Source: Pterois miles
Lineage: Eukaryota; Chordata; Actinopteri; Perciformes; Scorpaenidae
Reading direction: 5' to 3'
DNA length: 64,000 nt
Assembly: GCA_947000775.1 (NCBI GenBank)
Contig: CAMQGK010000341.1
Location: 5,507,501 to 5,571,500 of the forward strand
In this document: positions 1 to 11,700 of the stretch, in pieces
Numbering within the stretch: the first letter of the stretch is position 1
How the letters are laid out: each line of letters begins with the position of its first letter
Notes under the pieces: generated by a model
Seen by the model: the letters and a program-made list of their open reading frames with translations, nothing else
Databases searched by the model: none
Told to the model about the DNA's origin: nothing
Position numbers and translations under genes: made by a program

Positions 1-1296
1 GATGTATTTTCTCTATTATTTTCCATCACATTCTATTGCTGCTACGACTTCAGAGACTAGTGTGAAAGGTCTTAATGTGCTCGACAGGAAACGTGAATGA
101 ATGTGAGATTGTTTAGATAGAAGTTTGACACCGTCAGTTTCTCCAGGCTGAAAAACATCACATCCTGTACCAAAAAATACACACCAAAACTGACAATAAC
201 TACATTGCACTGTACGCCGACTGTGTAATATCAGTATGACTCAGGTGTAAACCTATTATTATCATTATTATTTTATATAAGGTCATATGTTCTAATTGGG
301 GAGAGTTTTTATGTATGCATAACGTGTTAAAAGTATAAAATCAATAAAATAAATATGCTCACAAACAAAGACCAGAGACAACATGAATTAATGTCATTAA
401 TGGTGTTTTTCCTGCTGTGACACAACAATGTGCAGTGAGGTCCATCATATGGAAAGATAACGATGCATCACTGTGACACAGCAGATTAAAAACATATCAT
501 ATCATCATGAGCTGGTGACTGCTGACTATCACAGATACATTATTATTGATGATATAACGTTATGATCTTTGTTGCATGTACAATTAATATTATAATAGCA
601 CTTAAAATGATTAATATAAGAAGAAGAAGAAGAAGATCTACCTTTATTAGTCCCACAGTGGGGAAATTCAATTTACACTCTGTTTAACTTATACATGGTA
701 CATGCACACAAACACACACACACATGCAGTAATGGAGAGATGTCAGAGTGAGGGGGCTGCTCCAGACAAGCGCCCCGAGCAGTTGGGGGTTTGGTGCCTT
801 GCTCAGGGGCACCTCGGCAGTGCCCAAGAGGTAAACTGGCACCTCTCCAGCTACCAGTTCACACTCAGTTTTTGGTCCATGTCGGGACTTGAACCGGTGA
901 CCCTCCGGTTCCCAAGCCAACTCCCTACAGACTGAGCTACTGCCGCCCCCATTACATAACATTATTGAGGTAACCTAGCATGTACATCGACTGTTAGAAG
1001 TTTAAAAGGAAACCCTTCATTAAGCTGTGCAGCTAAACAGCTTTAAAATCCATTAGGTGAGTATTTATTTGACATATTGGCCCGAAGGAGGCGCCGCGGA
1101 CCAGAGGTTTGTACCCACAGAGTCAGTTGGTCCAGATCAGGTTTAAATGTGCGACACACGCGACGCGACATCGTCTCGGTGGCGGTGAATCGATCCTCAC
1201 CGCCTGCTGTCGACACCAGTTAACTACTGTCTAATAAACACAAAACCACGGAGAACCAGAACCGATATGTGGCGTGAAGTCATGAAGTTCACTCAC
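1..1296 (-). other. prdx3 intron 1 (partial)
   Basis: No coding exon is recognisable here. The stretch holds a tRNA-derived SINE (about 636-950), a short AAG microsatellite (618-635) and otherwise AT-rich unique-looking DNA. Its assignment to the prdx3 intron depends on the exon 1 call. Confidence 0.6.
636..950 (-). mobile_element. tRNA-derived SINE, full-length-looking, minus strand
   Basis: Read on the minus strand, the element begins GGGGCGGCAGTAGCTCAG, an A-box-like stretch, and has a B box GGTTCAAGTCCC at about 888-899. This is a pol III promoter in tRNA arrangement. A family body follows, then a tail that on the plus strand reads TTTATTAGTCCCACAGTGGGG. An AAG microsatellite abuts the tail at 618-635. 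The same head recurs at about 11,383-11,478 and the same tail at about 9,627 and 13,293. It is a mobile element and not a functional tRNA gene, because the head does not fold as a full cloverleaf. Confidence 0.8.
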
Positions 1297-1332
1297 AGAG
1301 GTCCCGAGGAGTCTCCCGACGGCGGCCGCCAT
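1297..1332 (-). CDS. prdx3: prdx3 coding exon 1 (mitochondrial thioredoxin-dependent peroxide reductase), partial gene
   Basis: On the minus strand an ATG at 1332-1330 opens 12 codons reading MAAAVGRLLGTS, then a consensus donor GTGAGT. Known from the family: vertebrate PRDX3 begins MAAAVGRLL and is a mitochondrial 2-Cys peroxiredoxin that removes H2O2 with thioredoxin-2. These residues would be the start of its mitochondrial targeting peptide. The neighbour sfxn4 supports the call, since PRDX3 lies next to SFXN4 in human. No second exon is recognisable in 1-1296, so intron 1 is at least 1.3 kb and the catalytic exons lie beyond the left edge. The exon sits in a GC-rich island typical of a housekeeping promoter. 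The call rests on only 12 residues plus synteny. Confidence 0.75.
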
Positions 1333-1560
1333 TTTGGATTATGTCAGAGGAGGGCGGGCTGAGCAGCTTATTGCGTCAGTTAGGCACGTGCTCGACGCAA
1401 ACCTGTTCTCTGAAAAAAAAAACCAAATAAAACAAAATAAAATTTAAATTTAAATGATATATATGTATATACTTTATATATTACTTTAATATATAAAAAT
1501 ATACACACATTTAATTTAATTTATTTCTAGAACCTGATATCTAAATTTTATTTAAAAATA

Positions 1561-1656
<96 letters not shown>

Positions 1657-2379
1657 CCCTAAACACAACAAAAAGAAGCTGTCATGCTGCCTTCAGGTGC
1701 TCCTGTGCGGGTTTTTCTCAATTTTAATTATCAGCATTGTTACAGCTTTATTCCCCCTCCTGTCTGCCGAAATGCTTCTTGTTATTCTGAATATTAATAT
1801 TAATATTATTGCTGCTATTGTTTTATTGTGATTCTTATTATTATTATTGCTTGAAGGTTATTTTATAATAATAATAATAATAATAACAAGGCTTGTAGGT
1901 TCGTTACTAACCTTGGAAATAGAAACATTATTTTTAATATAACATATAATAAATTATATATATAAAATATAAATAATACATATTTTTCAAATGGAAAACA
2001 TTTTTCAGAGCAATGAAAAAAATAAAATTATACAAATTATACCTCAAAAATCCCTCAAGTCATTTTCAGACGTCTGGTTAATTAATCTTTTTTAAACTAC
2101 AATATTTACATCCCCAAATGTTTAGCATCAGCTATAAATGAACACGGCCCCTGTGCTCCTTGAACTGAACACAACGACAACGAGTTATTGTTTCCGATAT
2201 TTCCGTGTCCTCGAACGCACCACAATCCGCCCACAGCTGAACACGTGGTTGAAGGCGGAAGTAGTTTCTAAATAGTACTTGACCTCAGAAGCACGAAATA
2301 CATGTTGGTGAAATGTGTACTGTGTTAGTATTACTGTCAGTTATTTAATTTAAGAGAAGTAAAAGTACTCGTTGTTCGC
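1333..2379. promoter_or_regulatory. Divergent prdx3/sfxn4 promoter region
   Basis: The two start codons point away from each other with 1,047 bases between them. The prdx3 side is GC-rich. A CACGTG E-box lies at 1385-1390 near prdx3 and a second at 2242-2247 near sfxn4. The middle is very AT-rich and contains a long TA microsatellite (1566-1653) and AAT/ATT runs around 1790-1890. No TATA box was assigned. That this is a shared or paired promoter is inferred from geometry only. Confidence 0.5.
1566..1653. repeat. (TA)n microsatellite, about 44 units
   Basis: An uninterrupted alternating T/A tract, visible directly. It lies between the divergent prdx3 and sfxn4 starts. Such tracts are unstable in length and hard to assemble, so the true length may differ. 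Confidence 0.97.
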
Positions 2380-5300
2380 ATGGATCCTAATCTGTTGTAC
2401 TGGAAGAGCCAGGGGCAGGTAACCGTGTACAGCTGTGTGTTAATGAGCATCATCACTGAGAAGGATGGATTATATTCAGTCTCAGTCACATTGTGGTTTC
2501 ATCTTAGTGCTGAACTGCTCTTTTCCTCTTTTTTCAGTCTTTCTTCAGTCGACTACAGATCTGGGTTAATCTCCTTGATCCAACTACTCTGCTTTCCTCT
2601 GATGTAAGTTCAGGTCACCACAGATCTGCTGCTAAGATGAGCAGTAAATAAATGATGTTTAGCCTCACTAGTGATCCCTCTCTCCTCAGGCTGAAATAGA
2701 GAAGGCCCACAGCCTTCTAGGAAGTGGAGAGAAACTAAATGAAAAGGTCAGATTATGTTTACGAGTCTTACCTGCACATTGTGAGTCTGTCAGCTGCTGT
2801 AGATTTATATAAATCTGTTTCTTCCTCTAGGATCAACCGGCATCGACACTCTCACTTGTAAGTCTGGCAAGAAACACAAAACTGCAAAATGACACTGAAT
2901 TTGTCTCTGAATAGACGAGAATCACAGTCGACTGTCAAACCGGCTGCATCGCTATATAAACTGAAAATAATGGATCAAAAATAAATGAAATGGCACCGCT
3001 GTCTAAGTCTGGAGAAGCATAAGCTGCTCAGGTTTGATAGTTTTATCTAATTGATTTTTAAACGAATACCAAGAGAAAAGCCACCAGGGGATCAATAACT
3101 ACTAACTGTGGAGCAGCACAGCGTAAAACAACCTGCAGTCAGTCAAACCTCTTATCAGTGATAATTATTTGGGAACACACATATGTGATAGATTGTCATG
3201 TACGATGCTATATTATGTGATTTCATGTATGATGTGGTATTATTTATTATTATTTCGATAAAAGGCCAACCGGGGACAAAGTCTGCAAATTGGCTACGGC
3301 TATAAGTTCTATAATAAATAAAAATAATAATAAGTTTATAATAAAATAAATAGAGATTCACTAATATATTTCAGCATAAACATCCACCACTATAATGACT
3401 GCCCCTCTTCCTGTTTGTTCGACTAAGTAACAGGGTTAGATATGATATTGTTGTGTCGATGTGACTCATATTTTGGCTTTTGCAAAAACACATTTAGCTT
3501 AAACGTTTGTACGAAACCAAACTTTTAAAAAATTAATTAAGAAACCATCTCAGCCAGTGTGTTTGCATCTTTGAGTGCGTGCAGATGTTTCATCCTCTGG
3601 AGGCTGAGGTGTCCAGATGTTGTGATTTGAAGGAGTTTAAATGTGAAAACTGCTCTGTGTTCACAGTCGGCTGTCCACGCCGATTCTGGTGCTGTTCTTC
3701 CTCTAGTTTTCCGCCCTGCAGGTACGATAAAAAATGGGTGTTTACACATTTTTAATAGCTTCCATCATTATTAAAATGAACTTGTTATGCAGTCATATCA
3801 TGTACCATCAATAGGTATTAAGACTGTTCTTATAGAAACTATAATCAAGTCTTAAAACATCTCACATTACTTTTTTGAAACGGCTAATTGAGTCACTTAA
3901 ACTATTAATTTGATGCCTTCACTTCTGTCATTTCCTGTCTAGCATTTTTGCCAATATCAGCACCTCTGGTACGTTTGTTATCCAGTAATAATAATGATAA
4001 TAATATAAACTCAGACATAAGCAAGATATATACAAATGTCTATTTTTTTCAGGTGGTTGCCAGCTTTCTGCCACACAGCAGTGTCAAACCCACTCTGTTT
4101 TGGCAGGTAATGAAGCATTTTTCATCATATTTATAAAAGTTCAGTATATTACATATGGCTATGCATATTAATGGTTATAAAAGCACATTATTTCAGTTTT
4201 TGCTGCAGAGTTACAGTGCTGGGTTCAACTATGCAAACAGGAATTCTTCATCAGAGCAGGTAATATATGTGAATATACAGTAAATATGAATCAGTCAGTC
4301 CTCCCTGTTTCTGCCTCACGTTATCTGTGTTTATCTCTCAACACCAGAGTAAGAAAATGTCTCTGAAGCAGCTTCTGTTGATCACTGGGACCGTTTCATA
4401 TGCAACATGTGCAGGGGTGTGTATGACCTGATTGTACCAGCAGCATGATGGTAGTGATGTTACAAGAAAAGGTTTTTTAAAAAAGTTTTCCTCTTTCATT
4501 TGTTTCAGGCCCTTCCTCAAATTATCATTAATCGACTTGGTGTAAGAAGCGCACCGATCCAGACTTTCTTTAGGTCAATTTTACCAATCCCACTCTCTGG
4601 TATGTATTTATCTGACGCTTCAAGGGATGGTTTGGGAGTTTTGAAGTGGGGCTGTCTGAGGTACCAGCAGAAAAACGTATTCTGGTCATCTGAAACAAAG
4701 ACTCTCTTAAAAGCGTAGATAAGTTTCACTTTCAGCTCAGCTCCCATCAGAAAGGGCCGTCTGACTGCAAGATAAAGTGGTGAAAATACCTTACCAGATA
4801 CCCGAACCACCTTGACGGGCTCCTTTCAATGCAAAGGAGCAGCAGAAATAATAACAATAATTGATTGGTGCTCACAGATGATGGCCACTATAAACACCCA
4901 CAGTATACTGTTGGGTTTAAAATATATTATTTTCCATTTCTGCCAATTGATCCTTTTAAATGTTATACACAATAAATGTATGGCAACATGAAATATGTTG
5001 TGAAAACTGCATTATAAATTTGCCCAGGTTGACACAAAATGCTCCATAATTTGCTGCTTTTGTTTTTATTTAATAGTAAGTCAGCTGCTGTGGATCCAGT
5101 ATTAAGAGGCAGGGCTTTTTAAACTCACATGTCGTCGTCGTTCACTCTCTCCAGCTGCTCTGGCCTTCTTCAACGTGTTGACCGTCAGAAGTGAGGAGGC
5201 AGAAAATGGGATCCTAGTGTTTGATTCCAGTGGAAATCCTGTCGGCCTCTCTAAAGCAGCGGGAGAAAAGGTAACAAATGCAAAAGAGCAAATGGACAAA

Positions 5301-5776
5301 ATAAGTCTTTTCATTGAAAACATTTCTTTTGTTTTTGTTCAGGCTGTGAGGGAAACTGCGTTGTCAAGAGCGGCACTGTTTGGAACAACTGCTGCTGTTC
5401 CTAATCTCCTGGTGTTTCTCTTAAAGAGGTCAGTCACTTACATTGATCTCTGTTTACCTGGTCAAATCTTCAGACTTTACCCAAACAGATTTTCCTTCAC
5501 AGAACAAGACTTTTCCAGAGGAACTCTCTGCTGGCCGCTCCTTTCCGTCACATAAGCGTTGCGTTCGTTCTGGGTTTGATGATCCCCGTCTCGTTCAGTC
5601 TCTTTCCACAACTGGGAACGGTGAGATTCCCGACGATCCTCTGGTGCTGTGATGTTTTCTTTAAGATGAACTCTGCTGATGTTGACCTTGTTTTTCAGAT
5701 AAAGAAGGAAAACGTGGAGGAGCAGCTACAGGCAGCAGCAGGGGATGGACAGTTATACTACCACAGAGGACTCTGA
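2380..5776 (+). CDS. sfxn4: Sideroflexin-4 (14 coding exons, 314 aa)
   Basis: Coding exons: 2380-2418, 2538-2603, 2690-2746, 2831-2857, 3667-3721, 3943-3968, 4053-4106, 4197-4259, 4348-4416, 4509-4599, 5155-5270, 5343-5428, 5503-5620, 5699-5776. They sum to 945 nt, in frame, with GT-AG junctions. SFXN4 is a divergent sideroflexin of the mitochondrial inner membrane, needed for complex I assembly and iron-sulfur homeostasis. Visible family marks are the N-terminal WVNLLDPTT block (human LLDPTN), the NYANRNSS stretch, the AVRETALSRAALFGT block after a membrane-associated region, the hydrophobic MIPVSFSLFPQLG helix and the C-terminal YYHRGL (human FYHRGV). It is slightly shorter than human (337 aa), mostly at the N-terminus. 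The start is the only ATG found in exon 1, and residues before the SFFSRLQ block are weakly conserved, so an upstream start is possible. Exons 4 and 6 are tiny (27 and 26 nt). An AATAAA lies at 5836-5841. Confidence 0.93.
4600..5154 (+). other. sfxn4 intron 10 with repeat fragments
   Basis: This 555-base intron has no extra exon. About 4746-4800 resembles 7844-7895. About 4937-4975 (TTCCATTTCTGCC, then ATGTTATACAC) matches the right end of the TIR elements at 11,490-12,297 and 39,543-39,828. It therefore appears to contain old transposon fragments. Confidence 0.45.
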
Positions 5777-5835
5777 CGCACTAAATACAGCATCAACAGG
5801 ATCATGTACATGTACATGTTACTGGATAATTCGAT

Positions 5836-5841
5836 AATAAA
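5836..5841 (+). terminator. Poly(A) signal of sfxn4
   Basis: A canonical AATAAA 60 bases after the sfxn4 stop codon, with T/GT-rich sequence following. A short 3' UTR is inferred. Confidence 0.6.
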
Positions 5842-6798
5842 TGTCTTCTTCAACGTCATGCAGCTGAAAATGTACAATGCATGTGAGCCTTTTCTCCCAG
5901 TTTTCATGGGAAATATTTTGTTTAAAACACATTAAAACAGGAAAGAAGCTATTCTTTAATAACAAATTTATTTAGCTGGAATATTATGTGTTTTCATAGA
6001 TAGGAAATATTACATCAATTCATGAAAATACATTTAGTTTTCAAAGTTACATGAGCATCTCTATGTATTGCACTCTGTGTCTTCTCTGAAATACTGAGGC
6101 ACAAAACCATCCTTTTGGCAATGTGGTTGAAAATATACTCACCTGTAAAATAACAGCGCTAATTATACTTAAAAAAAAGACAGTAAGACACATAATGCAG
6201 AATAAATCAACATGGACGTGGAAGCACCTATTATTATTTGACCAGTTGCAGATTGATGAGGAATAACTCTTTTTTTTCTACCAATCATCTTTTTATAAAA
6301 CAGTCTGAAAACGCCTCATACAACACAACTTCCTAGTATTAATGTCATTAGTAAAATACAAAATGTGACAATGTTAAAAAAAACTGTAATAAACTCACAT
6401 TGTGCATGTCTATTGCAGTTGTGATCTGAACCACATACAGTATAATGACACTTCTATCAATAAACTCATTAATAATAATAACTGCTCGTTACATTGGAGC
6501 CATTTCAGCTGCTGTACTGTATATATTTATATCTGGGGTCAGACTCTTCACAGCAAGATCCAAATATTTCTGACCAGGTGTCGTGTCACCAAATCTCATG
6601 AAAAGACCAAAATCAAGCAAGTTAGTCCGTCTTTAAAGGGCGGGTCCTTTATTTTTAGTGTTTTTATATCATTCTGTAGCATCCTAGTGGTGGTCTTTAT
6701 GTATTCAAATCCAAACATTCAAATTTTGGTCAATGTTTAGTATCAAAATGCTGTTTTCCCAAACCTTTCTAAATACTGTTTCCCACATGACCTGACAA

Positions 6799-6829
<31 letters not shown>

Positions 6830-7579
6830 ATGTATATATAAGTACATCCTAATGGTCAGTGTACTAAATATAGTAACTTAGATGACGGTCAGCTTGGAGA
6901 GGCAGACAGAAGTACCGGTGTTGCACTGAAATCTGTGACCTGTGTTCCCAACATGGGAAGTCGTGAACGCGTCATGCGTTGTGTTCAGGTGGTTAAGTTG
7001 TAAAAGGACACCGCTGCTAAGCAACGGCAATATTAGCGTTACTGTCCTCAAGAAGCCACAGAGGCTAACAATTTAGCAAGCTAGCTAGTGGGTAACAATG
7101 CAGGAAATGCAAAGTCATAATGACAGGAGAAAGATGAGGATGTTGAGAATATCAACATTTTCCTAAGACAAAATTAACAATAAAAACAACATGCGACTAA
7201 AATTACAATATATTAACTTATTATGCACCGATAACTGAACTTTCATGGGCTCCACCATTTCTCACAACGGCAACCAACATGTCACCAGTCGTGATCTTGG
7301 AGCTTTCACAAACTTTCCACTTACAAGGTCGTGAATGCATCATGAGGGGGCGTTCGTATGGGCCCAACTCGTAAACACAGTAAACACGACTGCATTTGAA
7401 GGCACCAACATTTCTGACAACTGTCATCAGAAAATGTGACCCCACCGTTCCTTTTTGCTTTTTTAAAGAGTTTTGTGAATATATCTTTAAAGTAAACATT
7501 GAAATGCATTTATGTATTTTAACTATTTTGTTTTGTGTGTTTTCTGTATTTGGGGTCACTTTTTCTGGCGACAGCTGTC

Positions 7580-7645
7580 AGAACTGGTGAACTGGTGAAC
7601 TGATGAAGTGGTGAACTGGTGAACTGATGAAGTGGTGAACTGGTG
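7580..7645. repeat. Short minisatellite of GAACTGGT / GATGAAGTGGT units
   Basis: Repeated blocks of GAACTGGT and GATGAAGTGGT alternate at a higher-order period of about 27 bases. It lies in the sfxn4-dennd10 intergenic interval. No function is implied. Confidence 0.8.
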
Positions 7646-8704
7646 CTGGCTCTCTGCGGTCACAGATTTCAGTTTAACATCAGCACAGAAGTAATGTACA
7701 GCTGTGTACTGCGTTAGTTCAGATCCAAAAGTCACACAATAACTCAAACAAACTAACCGATCGATGCAGTGGTAGACAAGCAACTGCTGTGCTCTGTGAG
7801 GTAAAATTAATACTTTTGTCAATGTAGTCTGGTGGCTTTGAAGAGGGCTGTCAGAAAAGGCTGTCAGACAGCAAGGTAAAGCTGTTAAAATACTGTAAAT
7901 ATAGTGTACATCGTAGCTAAAATATGTTTTTCTGCTGCTCCTGTCCACAGCACTTTACTTCACCATCACACAGTCCCTTCTGACGGATAACTGAATCCGT
8001 CATATCGCTCTCTTCAAAGCCAACAGACTTTTTACAAACTTAGCACAGCTAACTTTAACTCAGCTAGCGGTCACATTATGCACAACCTTCAAAACAACTG
8101 AGTGAAAAAACAGAAAAGACTCACCCTTTAATTCCTCTCTGACTTTCCTACCATCTGTGGCGCTGAACCCCAAGCCCACTGGTTCCTGCTAAATATGTAC
8201 ATCTTTAAAAACAAGTCACAGTATATACTTTCATTTAAAAGAAAGGCAATTTCCAAAAACAGCTGGGCAATTACATTTTTAACAAACCAAATCTGAAACT
8301 GGTCTAAATAGTGCATTTTTGAGGGACTATTTTCAGCTGCAGATTAATTCACAGTTGGTCCAAATGGAGCTCAAAAGATAAAGATTGTTTGCTTCTGGAC
8401 ACACAGACGGTACTTTGTAGGATTTTCATTATTGTTTTTGGTCTTTTCGTGAGATTTGTTGGCAATTAAAAACACTCTGGTATTGGTACAAGATGTGAGT
8501 CACGCCACATATTAGCACAACAGTGCTGGTGACTCTTTCCAACCAGATTACTGTGACAAAGTGTCTTGTGCACACTCTGTTGATGACAGCGAGAGCGTCC
8601 ACAAGCCTTTCCTTTCAATTATCGTAACACATACAGAACAGCACGGCCAGAGTCGGCGCTGTTGGCGGTCACGTCATGCTACAGCACGCCGTCTAAATAC
8701 AGGT

Positions 8705-11700
8705 TTATATCCGTAAGAGCTGCTCGGCAGCTGCCAAATGAAAGAGGAAATTCTCCGTCGCTGGAGGGAAATGATGCTGCTTTAAACCTTCCAGTGTGAT
8801 TTTAGAGTCTTCACACTCGTCGGCCAGGGCCACCAAGTTGGCAAGGATCTCTTTTGTCTTGACAGAAATATCCTGTGAATTAACGTGCGGTTAGGTTAGA
8901 TTCAGGACGACATTTCTTACAACTGTACACTGAACAAAGACACTTGCGCTCTCTCACCTTAATGACCTGACTATCTGACCTGTCAGCATCCTCTGCAGAC
9001 TGGACGATGAGGTGGCCAACGTCCTTGTGCAACTTTCCCATAGCCATGGCCTCTATGGAGGGATACCTAACATCAGTCTGAGGGCAATGCTTGAGATCTT
9101 GATTATTTAACAGGATTACTTTGGAAACATCTTGCATTTAGAAAGTCAATTTGGTAGCGTTCATTTAAAGTTAAATGCATCAGTCTGGAACACTTTGAGA
9201 GCAGGGAGGTCCGACCTGGCTGGTTGTGGTGCACCACCATAGAGAAAATACAGAGAGGGAATGTGCACCGCTCTAAAGCAAAGGGGCGCACTGGATTCGT
9301 CATTGGAATGCAGCACAATAATCGTTTTATGTGGATTATCTTATTTTCCTAATCATTGGAACCCAAAATCATATTTGACATTTGATCAATTGCACAGCCC
9401 TACTGTCAAGAATCAACGCGTTTTAGGAACATACTGCTTCCTCTGTGAACATACTGCACCTTTGGCGCTCTGGGATACCGTGATGACGCTGTCTGGGAGG
9501 TTCACATACACATCAAACAAGTCCGATCTGTTGCTCACCTCCGGATCTACAAACCCTGCTACATATCCTGTGGAGAAAACAAACATATAATTGTATTGTA
9601 TTACAAAGTACAGTGGGGAAATATTGTAAATTTCCCCACTGTGGGACTAATAAAGGAATATCTTATCTTATCTTATATCTTATCATATTGGTGCATAAAT
9701 AATTCATTTACAGTGTGGACGGTGGCTGATCACCAACCGTGAGGAGGAGGAATTAGAGTAAATGAACTGGGAGGCAGCCTCACCGGGGCATTTCTTCAGA
9801 TCCTCTAGTTCAGTATCAGTCAGGTGCACATACGGGTGCACAATGGACCAGTCTTTCCTGTGCCACGTCAGAGTCGGCAGAACTCTGAGGGGAAGCGGAC
9901 AGAGTTACCCACAGATGTCAATATTCTCCACTACAAAGTGTCCAGATATGTTGAATTTAAGCCTTAAATGTACCTTGTAAACTCCAACAAAGCTTCGATC
10001 CGAGGGTGATGAACGACGATCCTCTTCTTCAGCATGAGAGCGGTATACAGGAGGATCGTCTCCATGCCGAACTGAGACACCACATCTGAGGTAGAGACAG
10101 AACGCAGACATGGAAGTATCCTGGATGACCCACTTTTACCGTGAATCTAGACTGTGTTTCAAACAGAGACTGGACAATATAGGATTTTATCGTGGATAAT
10201 GTGGATAAATTTCCGTTATCGTGATAATCGAGAGTATCCACATAGTGACATATAGAGCTTGATTTAAAAAATACAGGACTTATCATGTAAGACAGAACAG
10301 ATTTGCACAATGCTGCTATTTGTTTTGTTTCTTTTAATCCTTTATTTATGCAAAGGGACCTTATGATTACTTTATGATTATACTGTTGATTGTTTTTCAT
10401 TAAAAAAAGATTATATTATTATATTGGCTTCACAGCAAATTGTAAGTGAAAGTGATTTTAGTGCCATTTTAAGATCATAATTTGATGTTTGATTTGTTGA
10501 CCATGTGACAATGTTCAATTAAAAAAGTTAGTGAAATACAAATTATAAAAAAATAAAGTATTTCCCTAAAAAGTGTAAATTAATTTCCTGGAGCAACTAA
10601 TATTCTGTTCATTCCCAGCAAGTCCACATTTAATCCCCCAAATCCACTTTGTTTAAACCGATCCGACAGCATCCAGAACTAACGTCATGCTACTGAGCAC
10701 CAGTTGGAATAAAATGAAACCAAAGACGATTTTTGTACAAAAACGATGCGGTGGTCAACGAAAAAAACAAATTGCAATATGCAAAACATGTGGGCCAAAA
10801 ATTACACACAAATGGCTTTACATCTGGTGAAGGATACTGTTAGTGCTCCTGTTTAACAACATTTTCTTACCTTTGACTGAACCAGCCAAGTACGCTTTCC
10901 GAACATCGTAGTCCTTAATTAGAAACGAGCCGTTTTCATCACTCTGGCAAATTCCTTTGGTGAGGACGGTGACGTAAGCCTCCATCATCTTCACTGGGCT
11001 GCCGTGTTTGATGTACGTCCTGGATAACAGACAAAAACGCACCAGTCAAATTAAAAAAACAACATCACTTTTTAAGGAAGTAAACAGTGTGATCTGAGCT
11101 GAACTCTACCTGCAGAGTATTCTACTGAGAGCAGCGTACTTCTCAGGGTTGAAGTCTTTTGCTGTAACAACTATTGAAAAATGAGTGACCTTAAAGGGAG
11201 AAAATAAAGACAAAAGTGAAACTCAAATGTGCAAATATTAGATTGACATGGTGCACTCTCATTGCTCCTCGTGTGAAGAAGATGACACAAGAAGAAGACA
11301 CACTTTTTCACTCCGTTGTTATTTTTTGTTTTACACAGTAGACACAGACCTGAAATACATACCTACCCCATATACATGTATTAATGGGGAGATGTCGGAG
11401 TGTGTCAGTGTTTGGTCTATATGGGGACTTGAACCAAGGCAAGTCCCCATGGACTGAGCTGCTGCCGCCTCCAGGAGGATTTGGCGAGGATTTGACAGCG
11501 TAGGATTTGGTGGCATCTAGTGGTGTGGTTGCAGATTGAAACCGTAGTAACAGTGCTCGCCTCACTCAGAGGCCATCCATACCATAATAACACCACTTTA
11601 GGAGCAACAGAAGTCAGACAGCGGCTGGCGGTACCACGGTTTTGTACTCTACGCCTCACGTTACCACAGTTTCACAAGCATGTCAGAACTACGGCGGCCT

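Larger units (their letters stand above)
5777..8704. other. Tail-to-tail interval between sfxn4 and dennd10
   Basis: The two genes converge here. On the minus strand, possible poly(A) signals for dennd10 are ATTAAA (plus TTTAAT, 8132-8137), AATAAA (plus TTTATT, about 6647) and AATAAA (5967-5972); I cannot choose between them. An AT tract lies at 6799-6841 and a minisatellite at 7580-7645. Sequence around 6955-6990 and 7325-7350 shares GTCGTGAA-type motifs and may be degraded DNA-transposon material. Open frames here are short and unlike any family I recognise. Confidence 0.5.

Noticed and set aside
875..950. tRNA gene on the minus strand
   Set aside because: A and B boxes are present, but no full cloverleaf forms and the sequence continues into a SINE body and tail. 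The same applies at 18,512, 44,400, 57,866 and 58,390.
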